Positions 8,983-17,959 of a stretch of DNA of 64,000 nucleotides are shown piece by piece. The stretch is from positions 3,030,501 through 3,094,500 of the forward strand of contig NZ_CP018866.1 of NCBI RefSeq assembly GCF_002250055.1. The letters run 5' to 3'. Below the pieces are notes generated by a model. The model was not told the DNA's origin and ran no database searches. It saw only the letters and a list, made by a program, of their open reading frames with translations. Made by a program: the position numbers and the translations under genes. Numbering within the stretch: position 1 is the stretch's first letter; the number at the start of each line of letters is the position of its first letter. The DNA comes from Sutcliffiella cohnii (GTDB taxonomy: Bacteria > Bacillota > Bacilli > Bacillales > Bacillaceae_I).

Positions 8983-9828
8983 CTATTCATATATTTTTCC
9001 TTTGCGAATCCATTTCGTCGCAACCCATTTTTCCCCATTAGAAACTGGAATACTAGCATGTAAAGATTTGCGGTCTACTTGATCTTTACTATTACCGTAA
9101 TGAAAGAAAACTGCTGCCCCCTTTTTCGGAACGATAGATAATCCTACTTTCGGAAAAACCGTTTCCCCACCTGCTTCTACATCATTTAAATAAAGAAGGA
9201 AGGTGCCTATTCTTTGACCACCTTTTGAGTTATCGACTTTATTTGTTGGGAAAAAATCAAAATGTAGTTTGTATTCTTCACCAACCTCATATTTTAACAC
9301 TTGTAATCCTTCTCCATTTTCAACAGGAGTATTCGTAATTTCAGATATTCTTTTTTCTAGTTTTGAAATTAACTCGTTTTCATCAAACGAAAAATAGGTA
9401 CCTTTACTTGTTCTTCCAGTTGCTAGTTTTATCTCACCTGTTCTTTGATCAATAACAGTAGAAGGCTTTAATCTCTCTTTCGAAAGCTGTATTAGTTGAT
9501 CACATTCTTCACTGCTTAAAACATTATCTAAATATAAAATATATGGTTTCTCCATTTTTAGTAGTATATTTACATCTCTGTCACTCGTTTGAATCTTATT
9601 GTTAGTCGTACTTATCCCTACATCCTCATATTCATATGTTAGTTGATTTAAATCAACTTCTTTTAGTTTATCTGGTCCAATTACAGCTGCTATTGTTGAA
9701 TATGCAGATTTCGCTTCATACCCCTTATCTACCATTCCCTGTAAAATAGCTACAGGACTGATCCCCCTATTAAAAGTATGAATAATCCATTCTTTTAGTT
9801 TCTCTGGAACAGCTATTGTTTTCCCCAT
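8983..9828 (-). CDS. 2-oxoglutarate/Fe(II) prolyl 4-hydroxylase-like protein
   Basis: Soluble 281-residue enzyme resembling the prolyl 4-hydroxylases of the B. cereus group. The C-terminal ~190 residues carry the double-stranded beta-helix with iron ligands HFD...(His, Asp) and LHASIPV (His), and the 2-oxoglutarate-binding Lys in GEKWVATKW. GGETVFP is also typical. The N-terminal ~75 residues look like a small helical domain. The ATG at 9828 has GAGGGG eight bases upstream. The substrate is unknown; collagen-like spore proteins or elongation factor Tu have been proposed for relatives. Confidence 0.85.
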   Translation of the reverse strand: MGKTIAVPEKLKEWIIHTFNRGISPVAILQGMVDKGYEAKSAYSTIAAVIGPDKLKEVDLNQLTYEYEDVGISTTNNKIQTSDRDVNILLKMEKPYILYLDNVLSSEECDQLIQLSKERLKPSTVIDQRTGEIKLATGRTSKGTYFSFDENELISKLEKRISEITNTPVENGEGLQVLKYEVGEEYKLHFDFFPTNKVDNSKGGQRIGTFLLYLNDVEAGGETVFPKVGLSIVPKKGAAVFFHYGNSKDQVDRKSLHASIPVSNGEKWVATKWIRKGKIYE

Positions 9829-9974
9829 GTTCAAGACCCCTCTTTATTTGTTAGGCGTTTTCAATACTTTAACTATATCATGGCAAAAGAAAAGCTATCA
9901 AATGAAATAGCTTACTAAAATTTAGGAAATATCTTTCATTTATAATTATCCTGTGATAACAGTAGGAAAAAAAT

Positions 9975-10006
9975 AAAAAAGTGCCAAACAATATGTTTGA
10001 CACTTT
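9975..10006 (-). terminator. Terminator of the small protein gene ending at 10010
   Basis: AAAGTGtCAAACAT / GTTTGGCACTTT stem followed by a T-run on the minus strand. Confidence 0.75.
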
Positions 10007-10009
10007 CCA

Positions 10010-10189
10010 TTACGCGCGAAATATCGCTGACATAAAACGGTCACGGACAAATGGGAGATCCATTCCGAACGTAACGGCAAACCTTCTAATAGAACTAATC
10101 CCAAGTAGATAGTTCATAATTTTATACCTGTTTTGATAAAGTGCATACGTCCCAGCTGCCATTAAAATAATTCTTATAAGTGAGTTCAT
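10010..10189 (-). CDS. Small hypothetical membrane protein
   Basis: A 59-residue basic protein with one hydrophobic N-terminal stretch (LIRIILMAAGTYALY) and a C-terminus ending DRFMSAIFRA. AGGAGGG lies upstream of the ATG at 10189 with rather long spacing (about 12 bases). The open frame continues upstream to 10255, but that part overlaps the ldh terminator and is unlikely to be translated. It resembles short DUF3918-type Bacillus proteins only loosely. Confidence 0.55.
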   Translation of the reverse strand: MNSLIRIILMAAGTYALYQNRYKIMNYLLGISSIRRFAVTFGMDLPFVRDRFMSAIFRA

Positions 10190-10235
10190 TGTGTTTACAT
10201 CCCTCCTACATGTATGTTTTGCAATAACAGAAAAA

Positions 10236-10262
10236 ACATGCCATTTATACGGCATGTTTTTC
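10236..10262 (-). terminator. Terminator of ldh
   Basis: AACATGCC(g)TATAAATGGCATGTT stem with A/T runs on both sides, just after the ldh stop codon. Confidence 0.8.
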
Positions 10263-10272
10263 CATAAACTTA

Positions 10273-11250
<978 letters not shown>

Positions 11251-11284
11251 TTATATATCTTCAATATTAAGTACAAATATTAGC

Positions 11285-12079
11285 CTAAACAAACACATAA
11301 AAAATGCATGCAATAATGGAAGTAAAAAGAATAGATGTAATATTGACAACATCATTATTCACAAAAGTAGAGCCACTAGTATGTATTGTTACTTCATTAC
11401 AATGAATGCGATGTTCTGTAGACTTTCCACATTTTGAACAACGATATTTAACCTGTACTGTTGCTCCTAATATCGTGTCCAAAAAACAACCAATAAAACC
11501 GAAAGTACATATCATTAAAAACAACTCAATACTCCCATCCCATAAAACAACACTACTGAGGCTAATTATGATACTACCAAAAAGCGCGGCAGTAGTACCA
11601 AGTAAAGAAATGGCACCTGATGTACCTTTTTCTACCCTCTTTAAAGAAAAAATAGACAAAGGCCTTTTGTTTGATAAAGGGCCAATTTCTGATGCCCATG
11701 TATCAGATGTAGAAACGGCAATTGCTGTAACGAATGCTATCCAAAATAAGCTAGACTCTGAAACAATAAATAGTATACTCGCCACTGCAGGAATACCACC
11801 GTTCGCAAACACTTGTATCCAATCTCGTTGACTACCTTTTTCGACTACTTTCGATGTCTCATCCTTATCTTTTTTCCATTTACTCCATACACTTGAAGTA
11901 ACAAAAAAGATCCCGATTAATAATAAACCTTTCCATCCGAAGCCATTTGCAATAAACACACCAACAATTATTGTAGCAATGCTACCTGATTTCGAAAGGG
12001 CCCTTCCCTTATATCCTAAAACAGCGATTGCAATTGTTCCTATGAATAATACGTACAGGTTATTTAATAGGTCAAGCAT
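11285..12079 (-). CDS. DUF92 integral membrane protein
   Basis: A polytopic membrane protein of 264 residues and the DUF92 family, whose plant and cyanobacterial members include VTE6 phytyl-phosphate kinase. Typical motifs are GRALSKSGSIATIIVG, ANGGIPA, SDTWASEIGPLS, KGTSGAISLLG and a CSKCGK pair near the end. The ATG at 12079 overlaps the fthC stop by 8 bases and has GAGG just upstream, indicating translational coupling. Function in Bacilli is unknown; a CTP-dependent polyprenol or phytol kinase role is only an extrapolation. Confidence 0.75.
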   Translation of the reverse strand: MLDLLNNLYVLFIGTIAIAVLGYKGRALSKSGSIATIIVGVFIANGFGWKGLLLIGIFFVTSSVWSKWKKDKDETSKVVEKGSQRDWIQVFANGGIPAVASILFIVSESSLFWIAFVTAIAVSTSDTWASEIGPLSNKRPLSIFSLKRVEKGTSGAISLLGTTAALFGSIIISLSSVVLWDGSIELFLMICTFGFIGCFLDTILGATVQVKYRCSKCGKSTEHRIHCNEVTIHTSGSTFVNNDVVNITSILFTSIIACIFYVFV

Positions 12080-12632
12080 AAAGTCCCTCATCTGTAATAA
12101 TGAACTCTACAGGAATATCATGGTTCTCAGTTGGTACAGAAGCTACCAATTGCTCCTGGAAAGCGAGCGAAACTTTCTCTCCAGTAAATCCTTGTAAATA
12201 ACGGTCGTAATAACCTCCTCCATGACCGATCCGATAACCCCTGTTATCAAAAACAACACCCGGTACAAGCATTAAATCGATAGAGTCTTTTTCACAATAA
12301 ACAGTTTCGTTCTCAATCGGTTCTTGTAATCCAAAATAAACTGTTTCAAGCTCGCTAAAGCTTGTAAGATAAAAAAAGCGCATCGAATTATCTCTTGGAT
12401 AACATTTAGGAACTGCCACTCGTTTCTTTTGTTCCCACGCTTTTTCAATAATTTCTTTCGTACTCACTTCAGGAAAACGAGAAATCGTAACACCGATAGT
12501 CGTTGCCTTCTCCCAGCTATCCGTTTGAAACAAACGATTGTGTATGGCATTTGATCTCTCTTCATACCTTTCCTCTGTCATCACTTCAAGAGCATTTTTT
12601 ATTTTGCTTCTCATTTCCTTTTTTGCTAGCAT
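12072..12632 (-). CDS. fthC: 5-formyltetrahydrofolate cyclo-ligase
   Basis: ATP-dependent cytoplasmic enzyme that converts 5-formyltetrahydrofolate to 5,10-methenyltetrahydrofolate (YqgN), 186 residues. The N-terminal KKEMRSKIK substrate/ATP-binding segment, VAVPKC and the signature LMLVPGVVFDNRGYRIGHGGGYYDRYL are intact. AGGTGG precedes the ATG. It is divergent from rpmG and coupled to the DUF92 gene. Confidence 0.93.
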   Translation of the reverse strand: MLAKKEMRSKIKNALEVMTEERYEERSNAIHNRLFQTDSWEKATTIGVTISRFPEVSTKEIIEKAWEQKKRVAVPKCYPRDNSMRFFYLTSFSELETVYFGLQEPIENETVYCEKDSIDLMLVPGVVFDNRGYRIGHGGGYYDRYLQGFTGEKVSLAFQEQLVASVPTENHDIPVEFIITDEGLYA

Positions 12633-12835
12633 TTTTCGTCCACCTACTTTTTAATTACTATTATTATAATAGTAGTTTATCATGTTAGTGAGGTCATTAT
12701 TTTCCTTAAAAACAACTAAAAGTCATATTCACTCCTCTCTCTTATGAGGAAAGTTTAAAAAGGACTGGAATTTCATGATTAAAAGTGATATTATAAGTAA
12801 GTCTGAATTAAGCAATATAGTTTGGAGGGATAACG

Positions 12836-12985
12836 ATGCGCGTAAACGTAACTTTAGCTTGCACAGAAACTGGTGATCGTAACTACATCACTACTAAAAA
12901 TAAACGTAATAACCCAGACCGTCTTGAGCTTAAAAAATATAGCCCAAGATTAAAAAAAGTAACACTTCACCGTGAAACAAAGTAA
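12836..12985 (+). CDS. rpmG: 50S ribosomal protein L33
   Basis: 49 codons: [17 protein letters not shown]... ending LHRETK, the L33 family over its full length. GGAGG lies seven bases before the ATG. The CxxC pairs that bind zinc in C+ L33 forms are missing: one cysteine remains in ACTETG, and KKYSPRLK has serine where C+ proteins have cysteine. This is therefore a zinc-independent C- form, as I recall for B. subtilis RpmGA at the same locus. Confidence 0.95.
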   Translation: MRVNVTLACTETGDRNYITTKNKRNNPDRLELKKYSPRLKKVTLHRETK

Positions 12986-13017
12986 GCAGTAGGTTTTTCC
13001 TACTGCTTATTTTTTTA
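12984..13017 (+). terminator. Terminator of rpmG
   Basis: AGCAGTAGG/CCTACTGCT stem with a five-base loop followed by TTTTTTT, overlapping the rpmG stop. Confidence 0.85.
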
Positions 13018-13043
13018 CCTTTACACGATTACTAAAAGGCTTA

Positions 13044-15425
13044 TCAAGGAATTTTTACCCTCCCCTGAATATTTTTATATACATGTAACGTTTTCTCAGA
13101 AATAATGTCCCATGAATATAGCTCCATTGATTTTTTTGCATTTTCTTGAATTCTTTTAATAGATTGTCCTTGAGTTAAAACATGACAAATGAACCTTGCC
13201 ATTTCGTTCCCTTTGCCAGGATTTATTAAAAAACCATTTTGCTCATGTTTAATGATGGAGGGAATCCCCCCGCTGTTACTAGCAATCACTATTCTGCTAT
13301 GCGCCATTGCCTCTAAAACAACAATCCCAAACGGTTCATACAAGCTTGGGACAACAACAATATCACATTCCTGCAACAGTGTTGTTTTTTGTTCTTCTTG
13401 TAAAAACCCAACAAATTGAACGACATCTTCTACATTTTGTTCCTTTACCTTTCTTTTTAACGCTCTTTCGTACGGACCAATACCTGCAATCATAAATATA
13501 GCTTGTGGAAAGTGTTGACGTACTATTGCAGAGGCCTCTATAAAATACTGAAATCCTTTTTCAGGAACAAGTCTTCCAATTGCAACAATTTTAGGATAAG
13601 TAGAATTAATTGGCTGTATCTCATTATCTTTCACATCATTGACCCCGTTTGGTATTACCGTAATTTTATGTTGAGGAGTGGAAAAATGACGTTCTAATTC
13701 CTGTTTCATATAATCACTACATACGATTATATAATCGGATGCGTTCGTTAAATTTTCTTCAAGTCGATGAATTTCTTCTTGGTCTCCCTTCAACTCCTCG
13801 CCTAACCTTCTCCCCTTTTCAAGAGCATGAATCGTTGAAATGAGTGGAACATTCCACATACTTTTTAGTTGAGTGGCTGCTGCGCACACTAGCCAATCGT
13901 GAGCATGAATAAATGAAAAGGACTTTGTTTCCGCTAATTTTACTGCCTGTTCAATCATTGCAACGTTAATCCTACTGTTCCATTGTATTAAAGTTGTTCC
14001 AGCTGGTTGGAATGGCGTGATTCTGTATACTTCAACACCTTCTATTACTTCAAAACTAGGGGCACCTATTGCACCTATTGTTATTACGATTATTTTCACA
14101 CCGCGTTTTTGTAAAGTTTTCGAAAGTTGTGCAACATGTGTCCCTAGTCCACCAATCATACCTGGTGGGAACTCTGTTGATAACCATAATACATGAGCCT
14201 TTTCGTCTTTTCGATTCAAATATGTAGTAAACAACTTATCCCAATTCACATTAAACGAGGATAGTTCCTCAACATGCTTCATCCTTTTTTCATTTAACAG
14301 TTTGTCATCTGTTTTCTGGAGCCAACTTGAATGTAACTGTTGTAGTTTTTTTGTATCTTTATGGAAAAAGGCCGTATTCAATTCTTCTTCTAAATCATAT
14401 AACGCCGTTACATTAACATCATTCGCTTTCCACGATTGTTTATAAAGCTGTTTAACTACAGAAAAACCATCCTGGTGTTCAAATGATAAAGAAGATAAAG
14501 TTGTTAAGTTTTCCATTATATGTGATAAAAACAGGATACCTTCATCCCACTCATAACCGAACAGCTCAAGTGAAAAAGTCAAAATAGCATACTCTTCAAC
14601 TACTGTATTAGCAACTTCCCTCAAAAATTGCTGTGCGTGTATTAAGCATCTTTCTGTTGCTTTTTTTTCGATGTACCGTAACGGACTGTTCTTTTCGCTT
14701 CCTTTAGCCTTATAAGAAATTCCAACAGCCAATCTATTCATTCTAGCAGGAAAAAATGTCTGCAAATAATCCCACTGACGCTCAAATGCAATATCGTTGT
14801 TTTTATCGCGATATACAGCGTCTTTTACATACTTGGAAATAATAGGAGATAAATTATACGTTCTACTTTCGATATTTACATTTACTAATGAATATTTTTG
14901 CAAAAGATTTACTTCTTCATCAGAAAATGTTTCCCCCCAAAAACTCATCGTATCTAGTTTGTCTATACAATATTGAATTTGAGCCTCTTTCAACCACATA
15001 CTGTTATAATGCGCTACAAAATTACTATTAGAGAACTTTAATAGCGGAACGATCTTTTCCCTCTTTACTAATTTTTTTATAATCATTACAATGCTACGAT
15101 GATTTTTTTCCCAATAGGAATGAATTGTTTTATAGCGATTTACGTACACAAGTGCAGAAGGGTTTACTTTTTCTTCATTAAGCGCTAGTGCTAATTTCTC
15201 CTTTAAAAAAGTACTATATTGGTTTTTAAATGTTTCTTCCTCTACCATATGTAAAAATGTAGGTGTAATAGTAAGGCCAACTTTATGCTTGAGCTGTTCA
15301 TACAGCAGAAAAAAAGGTAAATACGAGTCCGTCAATTTTTCAAAAAAGGTTACCGTTTCCCTTTCGTTGTTCAATGAAAAAATCGGTACATGTGCATGAA
15401 ATACAAAAGATATTTTATTCGCCAT
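13044..15425 (-). CDS. GH57-like / GT4 fusion glycosyltransferase
   Basis: A 793-residue two-domain protein. Residues 1 to ~340 resemble a glycoside hydrolase family 57/DUF1957 domain (FHAHVP at about 10-14, ELFGYEW at about 287). About 405-790 form a complete GT4 glycogen-synthase-type glycosyltransferase: STEFPPGMIGGLGTH, HAHDWL, VIPNGV, GRLVPEKG and EPFGIVVLEAMA. In active GH57 enzymes an Asp precedes ELFG; here the segment is FSLELFG, so the hydrolase domain may be non-catalytic. The ATG at 15425 has AAGGGTGA upstream and overlaps the end of the DUF4912 gene by 11 bases. Product unknown; glycogen-like or spore/envelope polysaccharide is inference. Confidence 0.8.
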   Translation of the reverse strand: MANKISFVFHAHVPIFSLNNERETVTFFEKLTDSYLPFFLLYEQLKHKVGLTITPTFLHMVEEETFKNQYSTFLKEKLALALNEEKVNPSALVYVNRYKTIHSYWEKNHRSIVMIIKKLVKREKIVPLLKFSNSNFVAHYNSMWLKEAQIQYCIDKLDTMSFWGETFSDEEVNLLQKYSLVNVNIESRTYNLSPIISKYVKDAVYRDKNNDIAFERQWDYLQTFFPARMNRLAVGISYKAKGSEKNSPLRYIEKKATERCLIHAQQFLREVANTVVEEYAILTFSLELFGYEWDEGILFLSHIMENLTTLSSLSFEHQDGFSVVKQLYKQSWKANDVNVTALYDLEEELNTAFFHKDTKKLQQLHSSWLQKTDDKLLNEKRMKHVEELSSFNVNWDKLFTTYLNRKDEKAHVLWLSTEFPPGMIGGLGTHVAQLSKTLQKRGVKIIVITIGAIGAPSFEVIEGVEVYRITPFQPAGTTLIQWNSRINVAMIEQAVKLAETKSFSFIHAHDWLVCAAATQLKSMWNVPLISTIHALEKGRRLGEELKGDQEEIHRLEENLTNASDYIIVCSDYMKQELERHFSTPQHKITVIPNGVNDVKDNEIQPINSTYPKIVAIGRLVPEKGFQYFIEASAIVRQHFPQAIFMIAGIGPYERALKRKVKEQNVEDVVQFVGFLQEEQKTTLLQECDIVVVPSLYEPFGIVVLEAMAHSRIVIASNSGGIPSIIKHEQNGFLINPGKGNEMARFICHVLTQGQSIKRIQENAKKSMELYSWDIISEKTLHVYKNIQGRVKIP

Positions 15426-15816
15426 GCACTTCACCCTTTCCGTATATAGTATAAGAGGAAAAACCTTCTAAAGTTGTAGATTCATAAGACAAGTTATCAA
15501 CGCTCTCTTTCGATATAGTTGTATAAAATAACGGCGATTGTGCAATCGGAACAAATTTCTCTTCACATATGACACCAATTTCAACTAATAATAATTTTTT
15601 CTCTTCGATTTCAGGAAATATCACGTGTCTCCTGTAATTCGGATGAACAATCTCTTTATATTCTTTGCCAGCACGTATATCATACAGTCGATAAAGATAC
15701 TCCCACTCTTTCGAAGGTAAAAAAGTCTTAGCTACGTCTAGTTTCCAACGAGGTAATTTATAGTCTACTAATAAGGAATGATCCTTAGTCCAAATTAATT
15801 TTATTTCTTTATTCAA
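15415..15816 (-). CDS. DUF4912 domain protein
   Basis: A 133-residue soluble beta-rich protein. The pattern LVDYKLP..KLDVAK...YLYRLYDI, a YRRHVIFPEIEEKKLLLVEIG core and FVPIAQSP match DUF4912 as I remember it. The partner gene overlaps by 11 bases and codes for a GH57-GT4 protein, an association I recall for this domain in other Firmicutes. It is probably a carbohydrate-binding or accessory module for that glycosyltransferase. Confidence 0.7.
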   Translation of the reverse strand: MNKEIKLIWTKDHSLLVDYKLPRWKLDVAKTFLPSKEWEYLYRLYDIRAGKEYKEIVHPNYRRHVIFPEIEEKKLLLVEIGVICEEKFVPIAQSPLFYTTISKESVDNLSYESTTLEGFSSYTIYGKGEVHGE

Positions 15817-16024
15817 AAAGTCTCCCTCCTACCCTCATAAAATGTAGAAAAAATGCGTAAATTGTATAGGCTCTTTCTATGTATTAAGAAAAAACCTTCT
15901 TTTTCTTTATTGTCCATAAAACGGAAATTATTTTAACAGTATGTAACAATTACAAAAAACTAATGATTTTTTATAGTAGTTTAGTTTATTATTATAAAAG
16001 TGAACTTAAAAACGAGGTGAAAGC

Positions 16025-16384
16025 ATGATTTATGCAAGTATAAGCCTTATCGTCATTTCCGCCGTTCTTATCGTTTTATCCTTCTTTCAACGTGACAAAA
16101 TAAAAGAACTAGAAGAAGAAGTTGAACAATTATCTATGGAAGTTGTTCAAGATAAATATAAATTAGAACGAAAAATTAAAGTGTTAGAAGAGGAGCTACT
16201 TGTTGGAGCTAGCCCTTCAGAATCTTTTAAGTCTGGACAAGCGAGCGAAGAAGAGGTAGCGATATCCCTTTATCAAAAAGGATATACCGCTCAGCAAATT
16301 GCTCAGTTCACTTCTACACCTTTAGCTAAAGTACAAACTATGCTTCAATCTGTCCAAAAGAAAGGAGCGAATTCCTATGAATAA
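16025..16384 (+). CDS. Membrane-anchored coiled-coil protein with helix-turn-helix-like tail
   Basis: 119 residues: one N-terminal transmembrane segment (about 1-20), a charged coiled coil (about 24-60), then a C-terminal segment 'YQKGYTAQQIAQFTSTPLAKVQTML'-like that resembles the short HTH-type tail of SwrB/YlxL-like proteins. GAGGTGA lies just before the ATG. The stop overlaps the next gene by 8 bases, so both are made together. No exact family recognised. Confidence 0.65.
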   Translation: MIYASISLIVISAVLIVLSFFQRDKIKELEEEVEQLSMEVVQDKYKLERKIKVLEEELLVGASPSESFKSGQASEEEVAISLYQKGYTAQQIAQFTSTPLAKVQTMLQSVQKKGANSYE

Positions 16385-16913
16385 TAGTATTCGCGCTTTT
16401 GCTATTGGAATCCTCTTTGCAACAGGAGTAACTGGGTGTGCATATGCATTTGAGGGCTCAAAAGAGGTAGTAATAGAGGAGGGACAAGTTCTTTCCTATG
16501 CAGAAGAAAATAGTTTAGTTGTATTATCAAAAGAAGAGTACGACCAACTACTACCACAATTAGATGACTTGAAGGATGAAACAACAGCAAAAGAATCAAC
16601 CGAACCGGAAGAAGATAAGAGTGTAGAAGAAGAAGTAACGAAAGAAGAAAAAATTGAAGAAGAAGAAAAAGAAGAGCCGAAAGAAGAGAAAAAAGAAGAA
16701 CCTAAAACTTATACATTAACAATTCGTGAAGGTATGTTGCTTCATGAGGCGACAAAAGAATTAGAAAACGCTGGAATTATTGATAATGCATTTAGCTTTA
16801 ATCAATATTTAGAGAAGAATGACAAAAGTAAGCTAGTCCAAATTGGAACATTTGAATTAACTACAGGTCTTTCTTATCGTGAAGTAACGGCTATTATTAC
16901 AAAAAATAGATAA
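16377..16913 (+). CDS. Secreted or anchored acidic protein with MltG-like C-terminal module
   Basis: 178 residues. An N-terminal signal/anchor contains a cysteine (GVTGCAYA) that could be a weak lipobox. A highly acidic Glu/Lys-rich linker follows (about 65-118). The C-terminal ~55 residues (IREGMLLHEATKELENAGII...FNQYLEK...IGTFELTTGLSYREVTAIIT) resemble the non-catalytic LysM-like module of the endolytic transglycosylase MltG/YceG. The catalytic MltG domain is absent. AAAGGAG precedes the start. Probably a cell-wall-associated factor working with the preceding membrane coiled-coil protein. Confidence 0.65.
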   Translation: MNNSIRAFAIGILFATGVTGCAYAFEGSKEVVIEEGQVLSYAEENSLVVLSKEEYDQLLPQLDDLKDETTAKESTEPEEDKSVEEEVTKEEKIEEEEKEEPKEEKKEEPKTYTLTIREGMLLHEATKELENAGIIDNAFSFNQYLEKNDKSKLVQIGTFELTTGLSYREVTAIITKNR

Positions 16914-16931
16914 TGAATAGTTAATGTTTAA

Positions 16932-16960
16932 CAGAGGAGGATCTATATTCCTCCTCTTTC
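16932..16960. terminator. Bidirectional terminator between convergent genes
   Basis: GAGGAGG/CCTCCTC stem with an A-rich 5' flank and a T-rich 3' flank between the MltG-like gene and the ABC permease gene. Confidence 0.75.
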
Positions 16961-17959
16961 TTATTTAAATTTATAATATGTTATCGCTAATGCTAATGCT
17001 AGTACTGCTCCTTTTACTATATCCATTGCATAATATGGAACACTCATCATCACTAATCCATTTTGTAGAATACCGATTAATACAGCTCCTATAAATGTCC
17101 CAAATGCATTTGGTTTACCAGCCCCAAGAACAGAGTACCCTATAAAAGCTGCCGCAACGGCGTCCATTAAATAAGGGGAACCTGCGTTAATTTCAGCCGT
17201 CATGACTCTTGACGCTAATACAATACCACCAAGTGCAGCGAAAAAGGCACTCATCAAGTAAGCAGCTACTTTATATTTGGAAACAGCTATTCCTGATAAT
17301 CTAGCAGCCTCTGTATTTCCACCAATAACGTACATAGACCTTCCATGCTTCGTAAAGGTTAAAAAAACGTGAACAATAATTACAACAAGTAGCATAATGA
17401 TAATAATCCAAGGAACTTGCCCAATCCGTGCAAACAATGAACTGATTGCACCTTCTGCGAACGTCCCGTCAGGCATCATCATGTTTTGTGAAACTGTTGC
17501 TCCTTTTGTATACGTTAATGCTACACCTTGAATAATAAACATCATTGCTAACGTTAGTAACATATCAGGGATTTTCACTTTCACAATGAAGAAAGCGTTC
17601 AAAGCCCCAACTAGTAACGCTGCCGCTAATGCGGATAGTATCGCTACTAATGTATTTTGCGAAAACCATACAAACATCGAAATAACGATAGCATTGGAAA
17701 GTGACGCTACCGAACCGACGGACAAATCAAAGCCATTCACTGTTAACGAAATCGTTATTCCAATTGCTATAATGGTAACGATAGATATGGAACGTAAAAT
17801 ACTAATTATATTATTGCTCTGTATAAAAGCGGGTTGTGAAATAGCAAAGAATGCAATTAATAAAATAATAGTTAAAATAGTCCCGTATTTATATAGAAAG
17901 GTAAACATATCCCACTTTTTTGTTATTGTCGCTTTTTTGGTAGATAGCTCATTTTCCAT
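16961..17959 (-). CDS. Sugar-type ABC transporter permease (RbsC-like)
   Basis: 332-residue integral membrane permease of the ribose/galactose branch (BPD_transp_2), with eight to ten hydrophobic segments. The family signature NGFDLSVGSVASLSNAI occurs in the first third and GGNTEAARLSGI in the middle. The ATG at 17959 has AGGAGG eight bases upstream and overlaps the end of the ATPase gene by 11 bases, indicating translational coupling. It should form the membrane channel with the two preceding gene products. The substrate is discussed under the SAM riboswitch. Confidence 0.85.
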   Translation of the reverse strand: MENELSTKKATITKKWDMFTFLYKYGTILTIILLIAFFAISQPAFIQSNNIISILRSISIVTIIAIGITISLTVNGFDLSVGSVASLSNAIVISMFVWFSQNTLVAILSALAAALLVGALNAFFIVKVKIPDMLLTLAMMFIIQGVALTYTKGATVSQNMMMPDGTFAEGAISSLFARIGQVPWIIIIMLLVVIIVHVFLTFTKHGRSMYVIGGNTEAARLSGIAVSKYKVAAYLMSAFFAALGGIVLASRVMTAEINAGSPYLMDAVAAAFIGYSVLGAGKPNAFGTFIGAVLIGILQNGLVMMSVPYYAMDIVKGAVLALALAITYYKFK

